NCBI GenBank assembly: GCA_001692895.1
Contig: KV748212.1
Span: forward strand, 310,001-374,000
Direction: 5' to 3'
DNA from: Cenococcum geophilum 1.58
Lineage: Eukaryota; Ascomycota; Dothideomycetes; Gloniales; Gloniaceae
DNA length: 64,000 nucleotides
Made by a program: the position numbers and the translations under genes. Shown in pieces: positions 49,901-61,850 of this stretch (position 1 is the first letter of the stretch; every line of letters starts with the position of its first letter). A model generated the notes under the pieces. That model was not told the DNA's origin and did no database searches. It was given only the letters and a program-made list of their open reading frames with translations.

Positions 49901-50354
49901 TTCTCTCCTAGATAGGTAATAACGGTCTCCTTTACCTAGTTATATTCTACTTATCTAAGCTTATACTATAAAAGTATAACTATAAGATCTATAATAAAAA
50001 ACTCCTTATAATTATATAAGCGTTTAAAGAATTTTAACTAAAACTCTCCTTAGTAGAGCCTAACTAGCCAACTAAAGTCCTTATGGACTATTATAACCTT
50101 AAGTACTTTATAACTATAAAGTAGCTAAACTAACGCCAAGTATATTAAAACAAGTTCTTCTCTAGTTTTAACTTTAAAATTATATATAGACTAGGAGTAT
50201 AAGGTACTAAACCTAATAGCCTAATACGCTGCTTATAAGACCTTCCTTAGTCTAAAAATAACCCCTATAATTAGTTCTAACAACAAACAATCCTAAAAGC
50301 ATAAAATTTAGCCCTAGGTATACTACCTACAATAGAGCTAACTATACCTTAGCT
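46983..50354 (+). pseudogene. G4b gag C-terminus, protease, RT and RNase H
   Basis: This continues 41065. Gag core reads DRKEYSYXKMQIRKKLTQSA and GRIKSILFNRLFAXXE (about 47180-47330); the damaged zinc knuckle at about 47855 reads GYYYDNPNYLIAR (both Cys and His now Tyr); protease-like part from about 48190; RT from about 48990 with FYINYKGLNAII, PFSIYNGPGTF and AYLNNILIYS at about 49395 (catalytic DD now NN); RNase H to about 50130. The frame reads LALGILPTIELTIP just before the 5.07-kb insert at 50355 and resumes at 55437. Stops fall on Gln/Trp codons throughout. Confidence 0.82.
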
Positions 50355-52580
50355 ATATATTTGTTTTTACATCTATTTCATCATCTCAATCTATACCTTC
50401 GCCTTTTGTGATTCAGGATCGAGATTCAACCCAATTCTTGCGGAATTTTGCTCCCTAGATATCATAATCGAATGATTATCTATGAATCATTCTTTTATCT
50501 ACCTTATCTATCAAAATGGATATTATGCTTGATGATGATTTTTATATATTTCCGATAGTATTAATTAATACTCGATATTATTAAATCTATGAATTAATAT
50601 GATGAATATTGAATACGATGGAATGGGCTGAATGATTTTCCAGGCGCGGGATATTAGATGATTGTTATCACATGAATTATTTCTAGGATAATATCATAAT
50701 TGACGATGGATTATATAATTTATCCAGTGTCCCTTTTGAAATCGATTAACTATGGTGAATGGTTTGGCGGTGAGATAAGTAGAATTTATTTGATCGAATT
50801 ATTAATTGGTCATGATCTTGATTTCTTCTCTTTAATTGGAAATTGAATTTATGATAACTCTCTAACGGTCCCGTAGTTCGGATTCGCGGAGTTACATGAG
50901 GTGATTTTATAATTGGATATCTTGGAATAATGGGTAGGATATTGATTGTGATGATATATACGGGATCGGAAGATGACTATATATATTTTTTTCCGCAACG
51001 ATTTGAGGATTAAATTGATATTTCGAATTATTTCTTTCTGATATAAGAGGATATCATTTATCCTATCCTATATTCAGATATGGAAAATCTTCTATTGCTG
51101 GGGATATTTGAGATATCTGAAATGAAAATTTGAACATTCTCAAATATTTTGAATTTTTCTGAATAATTGTTTTCTTTGAGCGCTTCGAGGAGGGTTCTCA
51201 TAATATTAAATGGGTTATATAATAAATATTTTCCGCATTTATATGAGGGAGATATAATTTGGATTATTGATATGATAATTATAATTTATTCCTTTTTACG
51301 GTGGAATATTCTCTGGGTGGATTATATTTTCTATTTGAAAATCAAATATTTTTCTCATATAATGTCTCGGGAATTATTTTCCTAAATAGAGGATCTATAT
51401 GGATCGTCGGCGGGGATAGGAAAAACGATCTTGATCTTCTTTTCTTAATTGAGATATAAGTTGTATTTCCTTGAATTGCGATAATATTAATTTTTGATTA
51501 TGATCATGGCGAATATGCACTCTGGGAATTTCGCGAATCAAGTCCGATTTAGATATGATTCGGGATTATAGATAGCGGCGGAAATTGATCAAATTTATGC
51601 CTTCCAATTTTTTTTTGGCGTAAAATATAGCGCGAAATCGATTAAATTATTGAGTTAATTGCGAAATCGTTATATTCCGTTCCGTGTAAGATCTCGATTA
51701 ATTATTGTGGAATATCCTATTGAATTGCTGAAGACAGACGCATGGATTTGTTATATGAATAAATATCACTTATTGGGAAGATTCATATTGATTGGTGTAA
51801 TTTACCAGGTCTTATGGATCCCTGCTCCTAATATAATAAAATTTCTTACGCTTAGAATTAATATTATTTTTGGCATTTATAATAATGATGATTCATAGTT
51901 TGGATTTCCCTCTTATATTAATCTTTATGTTGGGGATTGCTTTATATTTCCCTGCTATTGAAAGGATAAAGCGATTAAGTAATCTTTAATATATTAGATC
52001 CCGATATTTGTGAATATCGTAATTAGTTATTTCGGAAAATTTTTTTTCTTTTTTAATGCATATAAATGGATTGCGATTTTATTTTTTTCCATAAATTCTG
52101 AAATTTTTATGAATGATTTCGTGGAATAGATCGAATGAAAAATATGATCTTTTTTGAGTGATTTTGATTGAGGAATTGATGTAAATTTGCGTTATAAGAG
52201 AGGAAATTTCATTCTTGAGGAATGGTCATATAAAAGCTGTAGATTCGAATAGTGATATTTCTTTGATATTTGATAATTATTTTTTGGGATATATTATTGC
52301 CAATTTCTATAAATTGAATTTGAGAAATTTCGGATTGATCGTTATTTAGAATACTGATAATTTGGAATTCATTAAATTTGATATCATGTTTATTCGGTTA
52401 TTATTTTTGTTAAAGAGGATTCAAAATTGAATTTTAAGATTATGTTGTTCTTGTCCTATGATTTGATTTGTTTATGCGACGGAATATATTGGAAGGCAAT
52501 CAGATTTTTAATCGGGATTATTAATAAATTGTGTTTGTAGGATTTTGTATTTTAATGGATATTTATGATGTTATTAGATT
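50355..52580. other. AT-rich, non-RIP-patterned sequence of unknown nature
   Basis: The word content differs from all flanking DNA: many GAT, ATC, GAATT and TTTT words, intact ATG and TGA, and few CTA/TAG runs. Open frames of 70-80 codons (51167-51385 and 51659-51898 on the plus strand) are hydrophobic with no recognisable domain. I see no LTR, TIR or RT motif on either strand. It could be a degenerate transposon mutated in another context, or captured organellar or plasmid-like DNA. Confidence 0.4.
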
Positions 52581-52589
52581 GATATTGGA

Positions 52590-52850
52590 ACTGAAAATCA
52601 GGCAAATATATGATGATGTTATACGGTAGTGGAGACCGATATGCGATATCAATTTGTATTTGAAAGTGTCGATATTATGATGATCGTACAGGATCATCAA
52701 ATATTTGGGGATTTAATCAAATATCAAAGGATCATTTTATTCTTATGATGTTGATATCCTTTACTCTTTTTACCCATTTTTTTATTTCTTTAGGATTTGG
52801 GACAGGGAACAGGAAAACGTTAAATTAAGACGGAAGAAAGGAGTGATATA
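52590..52850. repeat. Left arm of a large diverged inverted repeat
   Basis: Its reverse complement aligns, with many substitutions and small gaps, to 53200-53518. Matching landmarks include AAATCCCCAAATATTTGA, TGATCCTTTGGATAT/TGATCCTTTGATAT and ACGTTTTTCCTGT/ACGTTTTCCTGT. The arms enclose about 350 bp. Confidence 0.6.
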
Positions 52851-52959
52851 CAAATTTTGGTACATGTACTCCCAGAGGGGTGGGACAGTCATGATGGAGC
52901 CGATATTTTAGTAATAAAGATCAAGCGTACTGTAGTGTAAAGTAAGAATTGCTCCTGGA

Positions 52960-53295
52960 TCTATGACACGCCGATCGTGTAAGTTGATTTTCTGGTAAGT
53001 TCGAGATGGTGATATTATTGTCCGTTCGGAATTGTCGTAGATGATGAGGGAGAAACCGTAATTTTAACATTTCTTTTGTGAAACGATTATCATTTTCTGA
53101 CGCTCTGAGAATTTTCGACAGATTTTGATCATGCGCTTGCTTCTTAGACTACCTTCTTATTTTTGTCTATTCCTAAGATCCTTCCTCCGTTGAGGATGTG
53201 ATCCGAGAATTTTACTATAATCTGCTCGTTTTCCTGTCTTTATTAACGTTTTTCCTGTCCTTGTTCCCCAATCCTAAAGAATATCAAAAAGAATG
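52960..53295. repeat. Diverged direct repeat, copy 1
   Basis: It shares with 54090-54395 the ordered blocks GACACGCC, CATTTCTTTTGTGAA, ATCATTTTCTGAC, CTTCCTCCGTTG and AAAGAATATCAA. These may be diverged LTRs, satellite units or subunits of one element. Its 3' portion overlaps the right arm of the inverted repeat. Confidence 0.55.
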
Positions 53296-53518
53296 GTAAA
53301 AGAGGTAAGGGATCATCAACATCAATAGAAATCATAAAATTGATCCTTTGGATATTTGGAGGAATTAAATCCCCAAATATTTGAATGATCCTGTATCGAT
53401 GATCATATAATAAATTCGACGGATCCTTTCCTAAAATACATATATACTTGATATGCGCGATATTCAGGATCTCCTGACGTACCGCGTCATAACATGCATC
53501 ATATTTATGTTGCCTGGA
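53200..53518. repeat. Right arm of the inverted repeat
   Basis: This is the partner of 52590-52850. It ends at a run of 23 T (53519-53541). Confidence 0.6.
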
Positions 53519-53569
53519 TTTTTTTTTTTTTTTTTTTTTTTCGANNNNNNNNNNNNNNNNNNNNNNNNN
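53519..53569. other. T homopolymer followed by an assembly gap of 25 N
   Basis: 23 consecutive T at 53519-53541, then CGA and 25 N at 53545-53569. On the minus strand it would be a poly(A) tail of an element lying to the right. The gap probably reflects failure to read through the homopolymer. Confidence 0.7.
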
Positions 53570-54089
53570 GTTCTCAGAGTTAATTGATAAACGTATTTTG
53601 ACGTTCATCTTTTTGGACAAATCGGTTAGATATTCGATCTTGATTTCCTTTTGTTTTATAAGAGAATGTTGATGCTGTTACTTCTCATATTACGCCTAAG
53701 GATCAATTTATGTTCTTTAGACGTATTAACGAAATGAAAAATTTCTCTTGTTTTTTGATCTTTATACCCGTTTAATATACGGTACCCAAGGATGGGATGG
53801 AAAGGTATCCTCTTCCTCCGAGATTCGAATTTTTTTCTTTAATTCTGGAAATACGGATATTGCTTGTTCCTGAATGGATGCTATGGTAATCCGTTTTTCT
53901 GTGCTAGGTGTCTGGTCTAAGCGAGATATCAATGATATCTTGTGTGCTTCTTTTTTTGTTTAGGAATTGGTTTTCTCTATAGTAACGGCCATGGTCGATG
54001 ATTCATATTTGGGAGCTTCGAGAGGATGATGGTCTAGTTGCTCGCGGTTTTTAAACCGGTATATCTCTCTTGTCCACGAGTGATCCGGA
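53570..54089. other. AT-rich sequence between gap and second direct repeat, no gene
   Basis: It has the same composition as 50355-52580. No domain, repeat end or convincing open frame is visible. Confidence 0.4.
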
Positions 54090-54395
54090 ACTCTTGACAC
54101 GCCACGTGAATTTAGATCTCTGGTACAGACAAGATGGTACAATTATTGTCACGTTCGGACGGCTCGTTATGGTGGGGGAAAAACGTATTACCATTTCTTT
54201 TTGTGAAGTTATCATTTTTCTGACCGTCTGGATTCGACGATTTGATCCTGGCTTCTCTTAGATACCTTATTATTTTCTGTCTATCCTAAGATCTTCCTCC
54301 GTTGGGATGACTCGGATTTTACTTCTCTGTTTCTGTCTTATTTCGTTTTCTGTCTGCCAATATTCCTATAGAATATCAAGATGTAAAAGGTAGGT
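54090..54395. repeat. Diverged direct repeat, copy 2
   Basis: This is the partner of 52960-53295. It ends at AATATCAAGATGTAAAAGG, where LINE ORF1-like sequence on the minus strand begins, so this is the likely junction between the AT-rich unit and the LINE piece. Confidence 0.55.
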
Positions 54396-54399
54396 TTCG

Positions 54400-55044
54400 T
54401 ATAGAGAAGGTATTTAGAGGTTGGTCCTTTTGGTCTGTAATAAGGACTAGCTTCCTTTCTTATAGCTGCTTTTTCTTACTTCTAGTAGAAGTAGAAGGGG
54501 TAGGAGATNGTNTTNGTAAGGAGGGCAGGGGGGANNAGGAAGGGAGGTTCTTCTTTAGTCTCTCTGCGTAGGTTTCCTTAGTAGGAGCTACCTCCTTACG
54601 GAGAGCTCTTACTTCTTCGACTAATCCTTATAGGATATCTTTTGCCTTTTCTTTTCCTTTTATAAAGGGATTTTCTCCTGCTAAAATACTCCGTGTATAG
54701 TCCTCTAGCTATTTAACTTATTTTTTTTCTTCTTCTTTTTCTTCTTCTTCTAGCCCTTTATAGGCCTGTATTAGGCTTTCTAGGGCCTTTTGTAGGTGTT
54801 GTTTAGGAGAAAGGGGAGGGAAAGATATACTAGGTATACCAGCCGTAAAAGTCATTAATTTTGTTGTCTTTTTTGTAGGTTTTTGGTTTTCTTTTTCAGT
54901 AGAAGACTAAGGATGTCCTCTTTTTTCTCCTGTCCCAAATAGGCCAGGAGAAGGAGAAGGGGCAGAAAAAGTGAATGTAGTCGTAGACTTATTATCACTT
55001 ATTTCTATAGGAGGTTTTTTTTTATGCCTATTAGACTTTGGCAT
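54400..55044 (-). pseudogene. LINE ORF1 N-terminal region, minus strand
   Basis: From ATG 55044-55042 (MPKSNRHKKKPPIEIS) the frame reads a Ser/Pro-rich start (FTFSAPSPSPGLFGTGEKRG), then an acidic coiled segment (KALESLIXAYKGLEEEEKEE) and LVEEVRALRKEVAPTKETYA, the usual N-terminus of fungal Tad-like LINE ORF1 before the RRM and zinc knuckles. Only a handful of stops interrupt it, far fewer than in the plus-strand LINE at 26.9 kb, so it is a less RIP-damaged copy. Ns at 54509-54536 fall in the Pro-rich part. The frame is lost at about 54400 and no RT follows. Confidence 0.6.
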
Positions 55045-55426
55045 CTTATAGGGGGGTTTCCTAGTTTTTTTTCTACCCTTATACCTTTCTCCTTACTAAT
55101 CCTACTAGAAGATTTCTGGGGAGATTAGGCTAAAAGGGAGTAGAAAGACTAGCCCCTATTGGTATTGGTATTGGTGGTAGTGGTAGTGGTAGTGGTTTTG
55201 GTGTTCCTGTCCGTGCCTCGCTTATAAGCTAGGACCACCCCTAGAGAAAATTTTCTGTTGGGATAAGGGGGTAAAATGACAAATAAATCCACCTCTAGCT
55301 CGCTAGGCGGTAGGAATTAGGTCTTGAAAGTTGGAAAATCAATTGTTTTTGATGGTAAGATGGGTATGCGTAAGTTTTAGAGTGTGGCGCTACCTTTTGG
55401 TAAGGTTGCATGTGCGGTGAAGGTTG
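55045..55426 (-). other. Presumed LINE 5'UTR (minus strand)
   Basis: This lies between the ORF1 start and the insertion border at 55426. On the plus strand it holds a GGTATTGGTATTGGTGGTAG-type GGT microsatellite (55158-55200) and several G-rich blocks. Non-LTR 5'UTRs contain internal promoters; none is identifiable here. Confidence 0.45.
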
Positions 55427-55436
55427 TACCTTAGCT

Positions 55437-55716
55437 TTATACTATAGAACTAAAGTTACCTCCTAAAGTTAATAGACTTGTTACCACGGTATATAGCACC
55501 TCTGTTAACCTGTTGCTATGTTAGCTTGTTACCGCAAAGACCGCCAGCGCCTATATGCTGCCTACTAACCTCTAAAGCTTAGGCCAGATTAATATAGCAG
55601 CCTTAGAAGTAAAAAAAAATAGGCTCTATTATAAAGGCCGCCTATTTATCCCTAACTTAGAAAATTTACAATAGCAACTAATTTAAATAGCCTATAACCT
55701 CTAATTAAGCGGCTAC
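55437..55716 (+). pseudogene. G4b integrase linker and start of zinc-binding domain
   Basis: It reads LPPKVNRLVTTVYSTSVNLL, then LEVKKNRLYYKGRLFIPNLE and LXIAYNLXLSG. The last bases GCTAC are the C6 target duplication. After removal of C6 it runs straight into YLGRKGTYELLSRYYF at 62537, recreating the conserved H-LG-x-GT pattern (His now Tyr) of Gypsy integrase HHCC domains. Confidence 0.75.
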
Positions 55717-55901
55717 TATTAGATAGTTCATATAGAGCTGTTCGTTGATAAGGTGGGTTGGTTGGTTGGTGATTTTAATTATATCTTAATGGTTGATCGA
55801 CCTAGGGCCTCTGGGCTTAGATAAAGATATTTATAATGTATATACCCCGTATACGTAACTTATATATGTCCTACGCCATATAGAATATAGATTATCTAAC
55901 A
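55717..55901 (-). repeat. C6 3' LTR (left end)
   Basis: 185 bp, plus-strand start TATTAGATAG (TG to TA) and end ATTATCTAACA. The adjacent CACCCCCTTAGC, read on the minus strand, gives a purine-rich GCTAAGGGGGTG tract consistent with the polypurine primer. Confidence 0.9.
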
Positions 55902-58900
55902 CACCCCCTTAGCTTTAAGCTCTTTAAGGTTAAAGCTAACTACCTTCTTATATCCGTTAATGAGTTAATTAAACTATAATCCTATCTAAACCCTTCCGTC
56001 TCACTCTAATCTTCTCCCTTAGGTCCTCTAGTTGCTTCTCCTTATTTAGCTACTCCTTAATATCCACTATTCCGATTATATTAACAAAGCTTTAAAACCT
56101 CTACTTAGGCAGGGCCTTTATAAGTCTATTAGTAATCATCTCCTTTATTACTATTTATTAAAATAGTACTCGTCTTATTACGTATTCTTAACGCAACTAG
56201 TATTAATAGATATTGACGTATCGGAGCTTCGTAATTAGCTTTGCCGTGTCTTCTATAATTAGTTGGAGTGTCTAGGTATTATTATAATTAATAATTAAGG
56301 GCTTATTCAGCCTTAACGTTATTACTTTAAGTAGCCTATTAATAAAGATAGCTTCCTTTACTATCTGTAATAGGGCTAATAACTTAGCCTCTGTGCTTAA
56401 CGTTATTACCGTATCTTACTTATTTGCTCTTTAGGCGATTAGTCCCCCAAATAGCTTTATAATATATCCTTACGAGCTCTTTCTATCGACGGAGTTGTTC
56501 GTAAATAATGCGTCGCTAGTATAGATAAATAATTGCGCTTTACTTCTACCGTCTCTATTATCTCGTCCTTTATTACATATTCCTTTATCTCTCCCTCTAC
56601 CGTTCGTTCGTTCCTTATCTCCTCTATAGTAAATTACTCTACTCCTCGTGCTATATAGGTACTAGATTACTCTATCTGCTACTTAATAGTGCTCTTAGCT
56701 TAGGTTCTAATTAAACCTTACTAGCTATAATACTGCAAAAGCAATATCTAGACGCGTTATAGTGGCTATATAAAGTACTTAACCCAATTTTCTCTAATAT
56801 AGCATTATAGAAGCTGGTAGGGATATAGGACGGACTAATAGGTCTATATTAGGGGACGGACGCGTTAAACGGATTAATTAGTAATTAGTAGGAAGAAGTT
56901 CTAATTATGCTATAGGAGTGTCTAAAAGACGCCCTTTAAGATCTATCTTATACTAGTTAGCTATCTTCTTAATATAGGCTTCCTAGGATAGCTATAGGAG
57001 CCTCTAGCTACAATTGTGTAGTATATAGATTTCTAGAAACCATTTTAGCTCGCTAAGGGTACTTATCTAGTATTCCTTACTTAGCTCCTTAATTACTTCT
57101 TAAGCTTTTTTCTTATCTATCTTTTAGTAGTAGAAGAAGATAACTATTCTACCTTTTAGTATAACACACGGCTCTTAGGGTACCTCTTTAAAACCTAATT
57201 CGTTTAACAAGCTCGTGAGATTCTTTTACTATAATAGTAGTGATTGTTGAAGTCCATAAAGGGCTTTTCTTAAGCGCAGTACTTTATCTGTCTTTCCTTT
57301 ATTAAACCCTAGCGGTAGCTTTATATAAAAAACCTCGTTAAGATCGCAATAGATAAACGCATTAACTATATCTATCTATATCGTCTCTAGGTCGAAATTT
57401 ACAGTAATCGCTATTAAGGTCCGGAAGGTCATACTCGCCAATATAATAGCTCTTATAGGTAGGTCTCCTAGGGCCTATTAATTTCCGTATACTACTAGGC
57501 GTGCCTTACATTTCTAAAGGAATTTATACTTATCTGTCTTATAAACGAATACCTATATTAAGCTAAGGATTTACTGTCCCTTTATATACTTCTTATCTAT
57601 TTCTTAAAATAACCTTATTTAATAATGGGATTAGAGGTAGGCTTGTTAAGCCTCTTAAAACTAATCTTAAAAAGGATATATATTAAGGCCCTTAATTAAC
57701 TAAGGTAGAGGAAGTAAGTTCTTCCTATATAATCTAATATTACGTATTCTGCCTAATTTTAGCTTGCTATTATTAAGTTAACTATTAAGGTTAAACTTCC
57801 TTCCTGCTAAGAAGGCGCCATAATAGGCTAAAGTGATCCTTTTAGTTACCAAGTCTTTAAACCTATAATCACCGGCTTCCTTAAAAGAGTTATTAAATAC
57901 CCCCTAAGTGTTAAACCTGTCTCCTATTCGTTAAATAATATCCTAATTAGTATCTTATATATCTAACTTTATAAAATACTTGACGTAAAAGGCATATAGA
58001 GATTCTTTATCTTTTTTTGTTAGAGGTGGCGTATAATACACGTTTTTAAAAGCTCTTATAAGCTTAAGATCTGCTAACTTATTAAAAGTTTAAACTGGCT
58101 TATTATTAACGTCGTTATCTTCCTCTTAAATTAACGGTTCTAATACTTCTTTATTATCTTCCAGAAGAACCTTATTCTTAGTTAGGGTATTAGGTAGTTA
58201 AATCTTCTTAATTAGCATATCTAATTTAGTGTGTAGATCCTTTAAGATGTCTATTTACTTGCCGTTAAAGAACGTCTTTTTATTAAAGATAATATCCCTA
58301 GTAGAGATAACGATACCCTTATATAGGATCCAGATTCTATAGATATTAGTAGAGTTATAGCTAATAAGGTAGCTAATATAGGCTTACAGATCTAGCTTGC
58401 TTAGCCTTTTCTTCTTTAGCTAGGCATCTGACGTTATTACGTACGCCTTACAGCCGTGGGCTTTTAGGTACGCTAGTTACGGTTTTCTTAATCTCTTATT
58501 AGCTAGGAAGGTATAGAACCTCTTATATAGCGATTTCCATCTATTACTTTCTTATGGCGTTTAATCTTAAAGGTAGACTATATAGTTAACTATCTTGTTG
58601 TATAGATTATATAGTAGATTAGTAGCAATTCTTATTACTTATACTCTCTTAATAATTACACCCCCTAAGCATTTGGCGGTACTGTTCTAAGCTTAAGTAT
58701 ATAGCGCTAAAGGCTTAAATATAATCCCTTAAGTCCATAGCTATTTAAGGGTTTTCCTTCTCCCTAGCTCGTTGTCTAATCTAATAGTGTTAACTTTAAG
58801 GTTATACCTTAGACGAATCTATTAGATAAAATCTTTAAGCACTTATAGTGTCTCCTTCTCCTTATTATGCGTTATTATAAAGTACGGGAAGGTTCTTCCT

Positions 58901-60613
58901 AAGAAGGTGTTATAGATAAGTATAACTTGTACAAATCCGGTATACGCTTCCTTAAGGTTAGTTTAGTTAATATAGAGGTTAAGATAAGGTTTATTAATTT
59001 TCTATTTTAAGAACCTTCGTAAAACCTAACGCTTTATTTTAGCGAGATTACAGTATTAATATTCCGTCGTCTTAGGGCCTTAAAGCTTAACTCTTAGGGC
59101 GTTAATACCTAAATAATAAAGGCTTATAGGTCCTAGATAACCTAGATATAGATGCTATAGTTATATATTACCTTTTATATCTAGATAAATGTCTCTTAAC
59201 AATACTCTGCGCTTCTATTAGCGGTGTAGCAGTTAGCTTATATTAAACGCTAATAAACTTCCTAGTTAGATATATTTAATAGTCTATTATCCGTAACGTT
59301 CTTCTATTTAATATAGGATTGTATTATCCTTCCGAACTAGGAGATTATTATCTCCTTTATTATCCTAGCAGTACCCTTATTTTTAAAGTAGACGGAACAA
59401 CACTAAATTTATATTAAAGTCTATATAAAAGGCAACGTCCTTAAGATATAGGATTCCCTTGCTCTTATCTGGTTTTATAACTTAGATATTAACGTTGCTA
59501 TAGCCTAGTATAGGTACTTCTAAGCTGCCGGCGATAATATATTTATATCTTAGAGCTTTCCTAAAGTTATAGAAACGAGAGAGGTTATTAAAGATATAGA
59601 GAGTAGTTCCTAAGTTAAGAATAGTTAATAGCTTTAGCGGATAGAGTTAACTAGTATAATATAATTCTAGGAATATCGCATTAGCTTCTTCCTTAATCTT
59701 AACTTCCTAACTCTTGTCCTATTATTATTAAGCCTTATCTTCTTATTCTTTAAGTCTAATCTTTATAACTTAGTTAGTGAGATCCTTATTCTTTTCTACC
59801 TTCTTTAGTGCCTTTTTAATGCGAGTATCTCTAATTATAACTCCTGTAGGTCTCTTATCTTTAAATAAACACCAATAGTCCTAAATGAAATATCCTCGTA
59901 TTCCGTACGCTAAGCACTTAGGTATTAGCTTCTTATAGGACGTCTCCTTATCTACTAGTGTCTCGGCTCTCTTTAAGCGTCTATTATATACTAAGGCTTG
60001 TCCTCTTTATAAACCTTTAGTAGTATTAGAGTGATCCTTAATAGCTTGCTCTGTAAAGTTTACATTAAAGGTACTCCCTCTTATAGTAGTATTAGCTTTC
60101 TTTAAGGGTGTTCTAAGTCCTTTTTATAGCTCCTTTACTACTCTGCGGTATTCGGAAGATCTTAACTTCTACTAAATCTTAAAGCCAGATTCTATTAGAT
60201 ATTTAAGGTATTATATACTTTTCTCCTAGTAATATTATATGTTCCCATTAATTTAGCTACTAATTTAATTTTAATAAGTATTTAAACCCCTTAAGAGCTT
60301 TTGTGTATTAGTATTGTACCTTCTTTTTAATAAATAATAAGGTAGGTTCTATGTTCTCCTTTAATTAAGATAGCTATTCTTTAACTATTAAGGAAGGGTT
60401 AAGTAGTAGCTTCTTCTAAATTAATACTGTGGACGTAATTTAGGTGCGGATCTGTTAAAGGTGCTCTTCTTATTTTAGGAAATACTTTATATCCTAGTTA
60501 TAGTATCGTTTACTTCCCTTTCGACCTCCGTCCGTCGCCTCCCTTTGCTCCTCCGCCGTCGTCGCAGGGGCGCCGCTGCTTATATACCCCCTGAGGACAC
60601 GTCACCACGACAA

Positions 60614-61150
60614 CCAGTCTGCCACAGAGCAGACGACCTCCACTACAACCCGTCTGCTGCAGAGCAGACGACCCCCCTACAACCCGTCTGCTGCAGAGCA
60701 GACGACCTCCACTACAACCCGTCTGCCTGCAGAGCAGACGACCTCCACTACAACCCGTCTGCTGCAGAGCAGACGACCTCCTCTTCTACAACCCGTCTGC
60801 TGCAGAGCAGACGACCTCCACTTCTACAACCCGTCTGCTGCAGAGCAGACGACCCCACTTCTACAACCCGTCTGCTGCAGAGCAGACGACCTCCACTTCT
60901 ACAACCGTCTGCTGCAGAGCAGACGACCTCCACTTCTACAACCCGTCTGCTGCAGAGCAGACGACCTCCTCCTCAACCCGTCTGCTGCAGAGCAGACGAC
61001 CTCCACTTCTATAACCCGTCTGCTGCAGAGCAGACGACCTCCTCCTCAACCCGTCTGCTGCAGAGCAGACGACCTCCACTTCTACAACCCGTCTGCTGCA
61101 GAGCAGACGACCTCCTCCTCAACCCGTCTGCTGCAGAGCAGACGACCTCT
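60614..61150 (+). repeat. Tandem repeat, 15 units of about 30-39 bp with internal hairpin
   Basis: The core ACCCGTCTGCTGCAGAGCAG followed by ACGACCTCC recurs 15 times, with variable spacers such as ACTACA, ACTTCTACA or TCCTCA. GTCTGCT and AGCAGAC form a 7-bp stem with a GCAG loop in nearly every unit; unit 1 (GTCTGCCACAGAGCAGAC) and unit 4 (an extra C) are variants. The long plus-strand open frame at 60545-61375 (repeating PSAAEQTT-like peptides) and the minus-strand frames are consequences of repeat length and not evidence of a gene. Confidence 0.9.
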
Positions 61151-61850
61151 ACCAAGGCGCACGGTCGCACCGCAGACGGACCGCAGACGAGCGGCAGATG
61201 CGTCGCTAGGGTGGCTATGGGAAGGGGGAAGGGGGCCGGCCCGTGTTCCTTTAGCACGTTAAATATAAGGTGTATAGGCGAATTGGTATTTATACCCTAT
61301 ACAGACAACCTTATAAAAATTTTCCTATGGGAGTGGGTTTACGTAACGAGGTTCGCCCTTATAAAATACCATTAGTAGGTTACTTTTGGGGAGAGTACCT
61401 ACTAATTACTAATTCCCTACCCTTTTCTTTAGCAAGGAGGAGATATAGGGTACATTACCACAAACAGTCGCGTAGGGGTAATTGGTAGCTACTTCCAAGC
61501 TAGTAAGCTATATAGTTGCTCTTATTCTTATGTGCAAACCTACGTTAAAATCTTTCTTTTAGAGCGCTTTTTCTACTCTAGGAACGGCAGAATACGGCAG
61601 AAATAGATAAAAGAGCCAGGATTTCCTTAGTGCGATTTCTTGGTGCGAACTGGACCATAGTAAGCAAAATACCAGAATGAAAACACCAATTTAGCTAGAG
61701 CTCCCCTAGCATTTTAACGGGCCAGAGTGTCCACTTAGCTACTAGTACATGTTAAGCTGCCTAGAAAGGATTCATGTATATAGAACTATAGCGCCATAGC
61801 CTAGAGGCTGCATGCGCAGTATTGTACATAGTATAATACAATCGGATATT
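61151..61850 (+). other. Unique 3' part of the retroposon
   Basis: It contains a GGGAAGGGGGAAGGGGGCC purine block (61218-61240), a TAAATATAAGG box and several short open frames. No protein domain is recognisable. ACGGCAGAATACGGCAGAAA (61584-61603) and CTGCATGCGCAGTATTG near the end are small internal repeats or palindromes. A GGTTCGCCC string at 61349 weakly resembles a Pol III B box, without a convincing A box at the usual distance. Confidence 0.45.

Larger units (their letters stand above)
50355..55426. mobile_element. 5.07-kb insertion in G4b with 10-bp target duplication
   Basis: TACCTTAGCT occurs at 50345-50354 and 55427-55436, and G4b integrase-linker coding continues across once the block is removed. 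The right end carries a minus-strand LINE ORF1 and the left end, read on the minus strand, finishes AAAACAAATATAT. A duplication of this length plus an A/T tail fits LINE target-primed insertion, with the 5' end at 55426. The interior (50355-54388) is AT-rich without recognisable LINE pol, so the block may be composite. Confidence 0.6.

Noticed and set aside
50355-54388. Mitochondrial DNA insertion
   Set aside because: AT-rich and unlike its flanks, but no mitochondrial gene, tRNA or intron core was recognised. Kept only as an open possibility.
60614-61150. CRISPR-like array
   Set aside because: Spacers are short (6-9 bases), repetitive and not unique, no cas genes are present, and the genome is eukaryotic.
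61340-61365. Pol III B box of a tRNA-derived SINE
   Set aside because: GGTTCGCCC is a partial match and there is no A box at the expected 30-60 bp upstream or near the 5' end of the element.
60545-61375. 276-codon open frame with repeated PSAAEQTT-like peptides as a protein-coding gene
   Set aside because: The frame is produced by tandem repeats whose length is often a multiple of three, and open frames occur on the other strand too. The unit structure is explained by hairpins and the element by retroposition.
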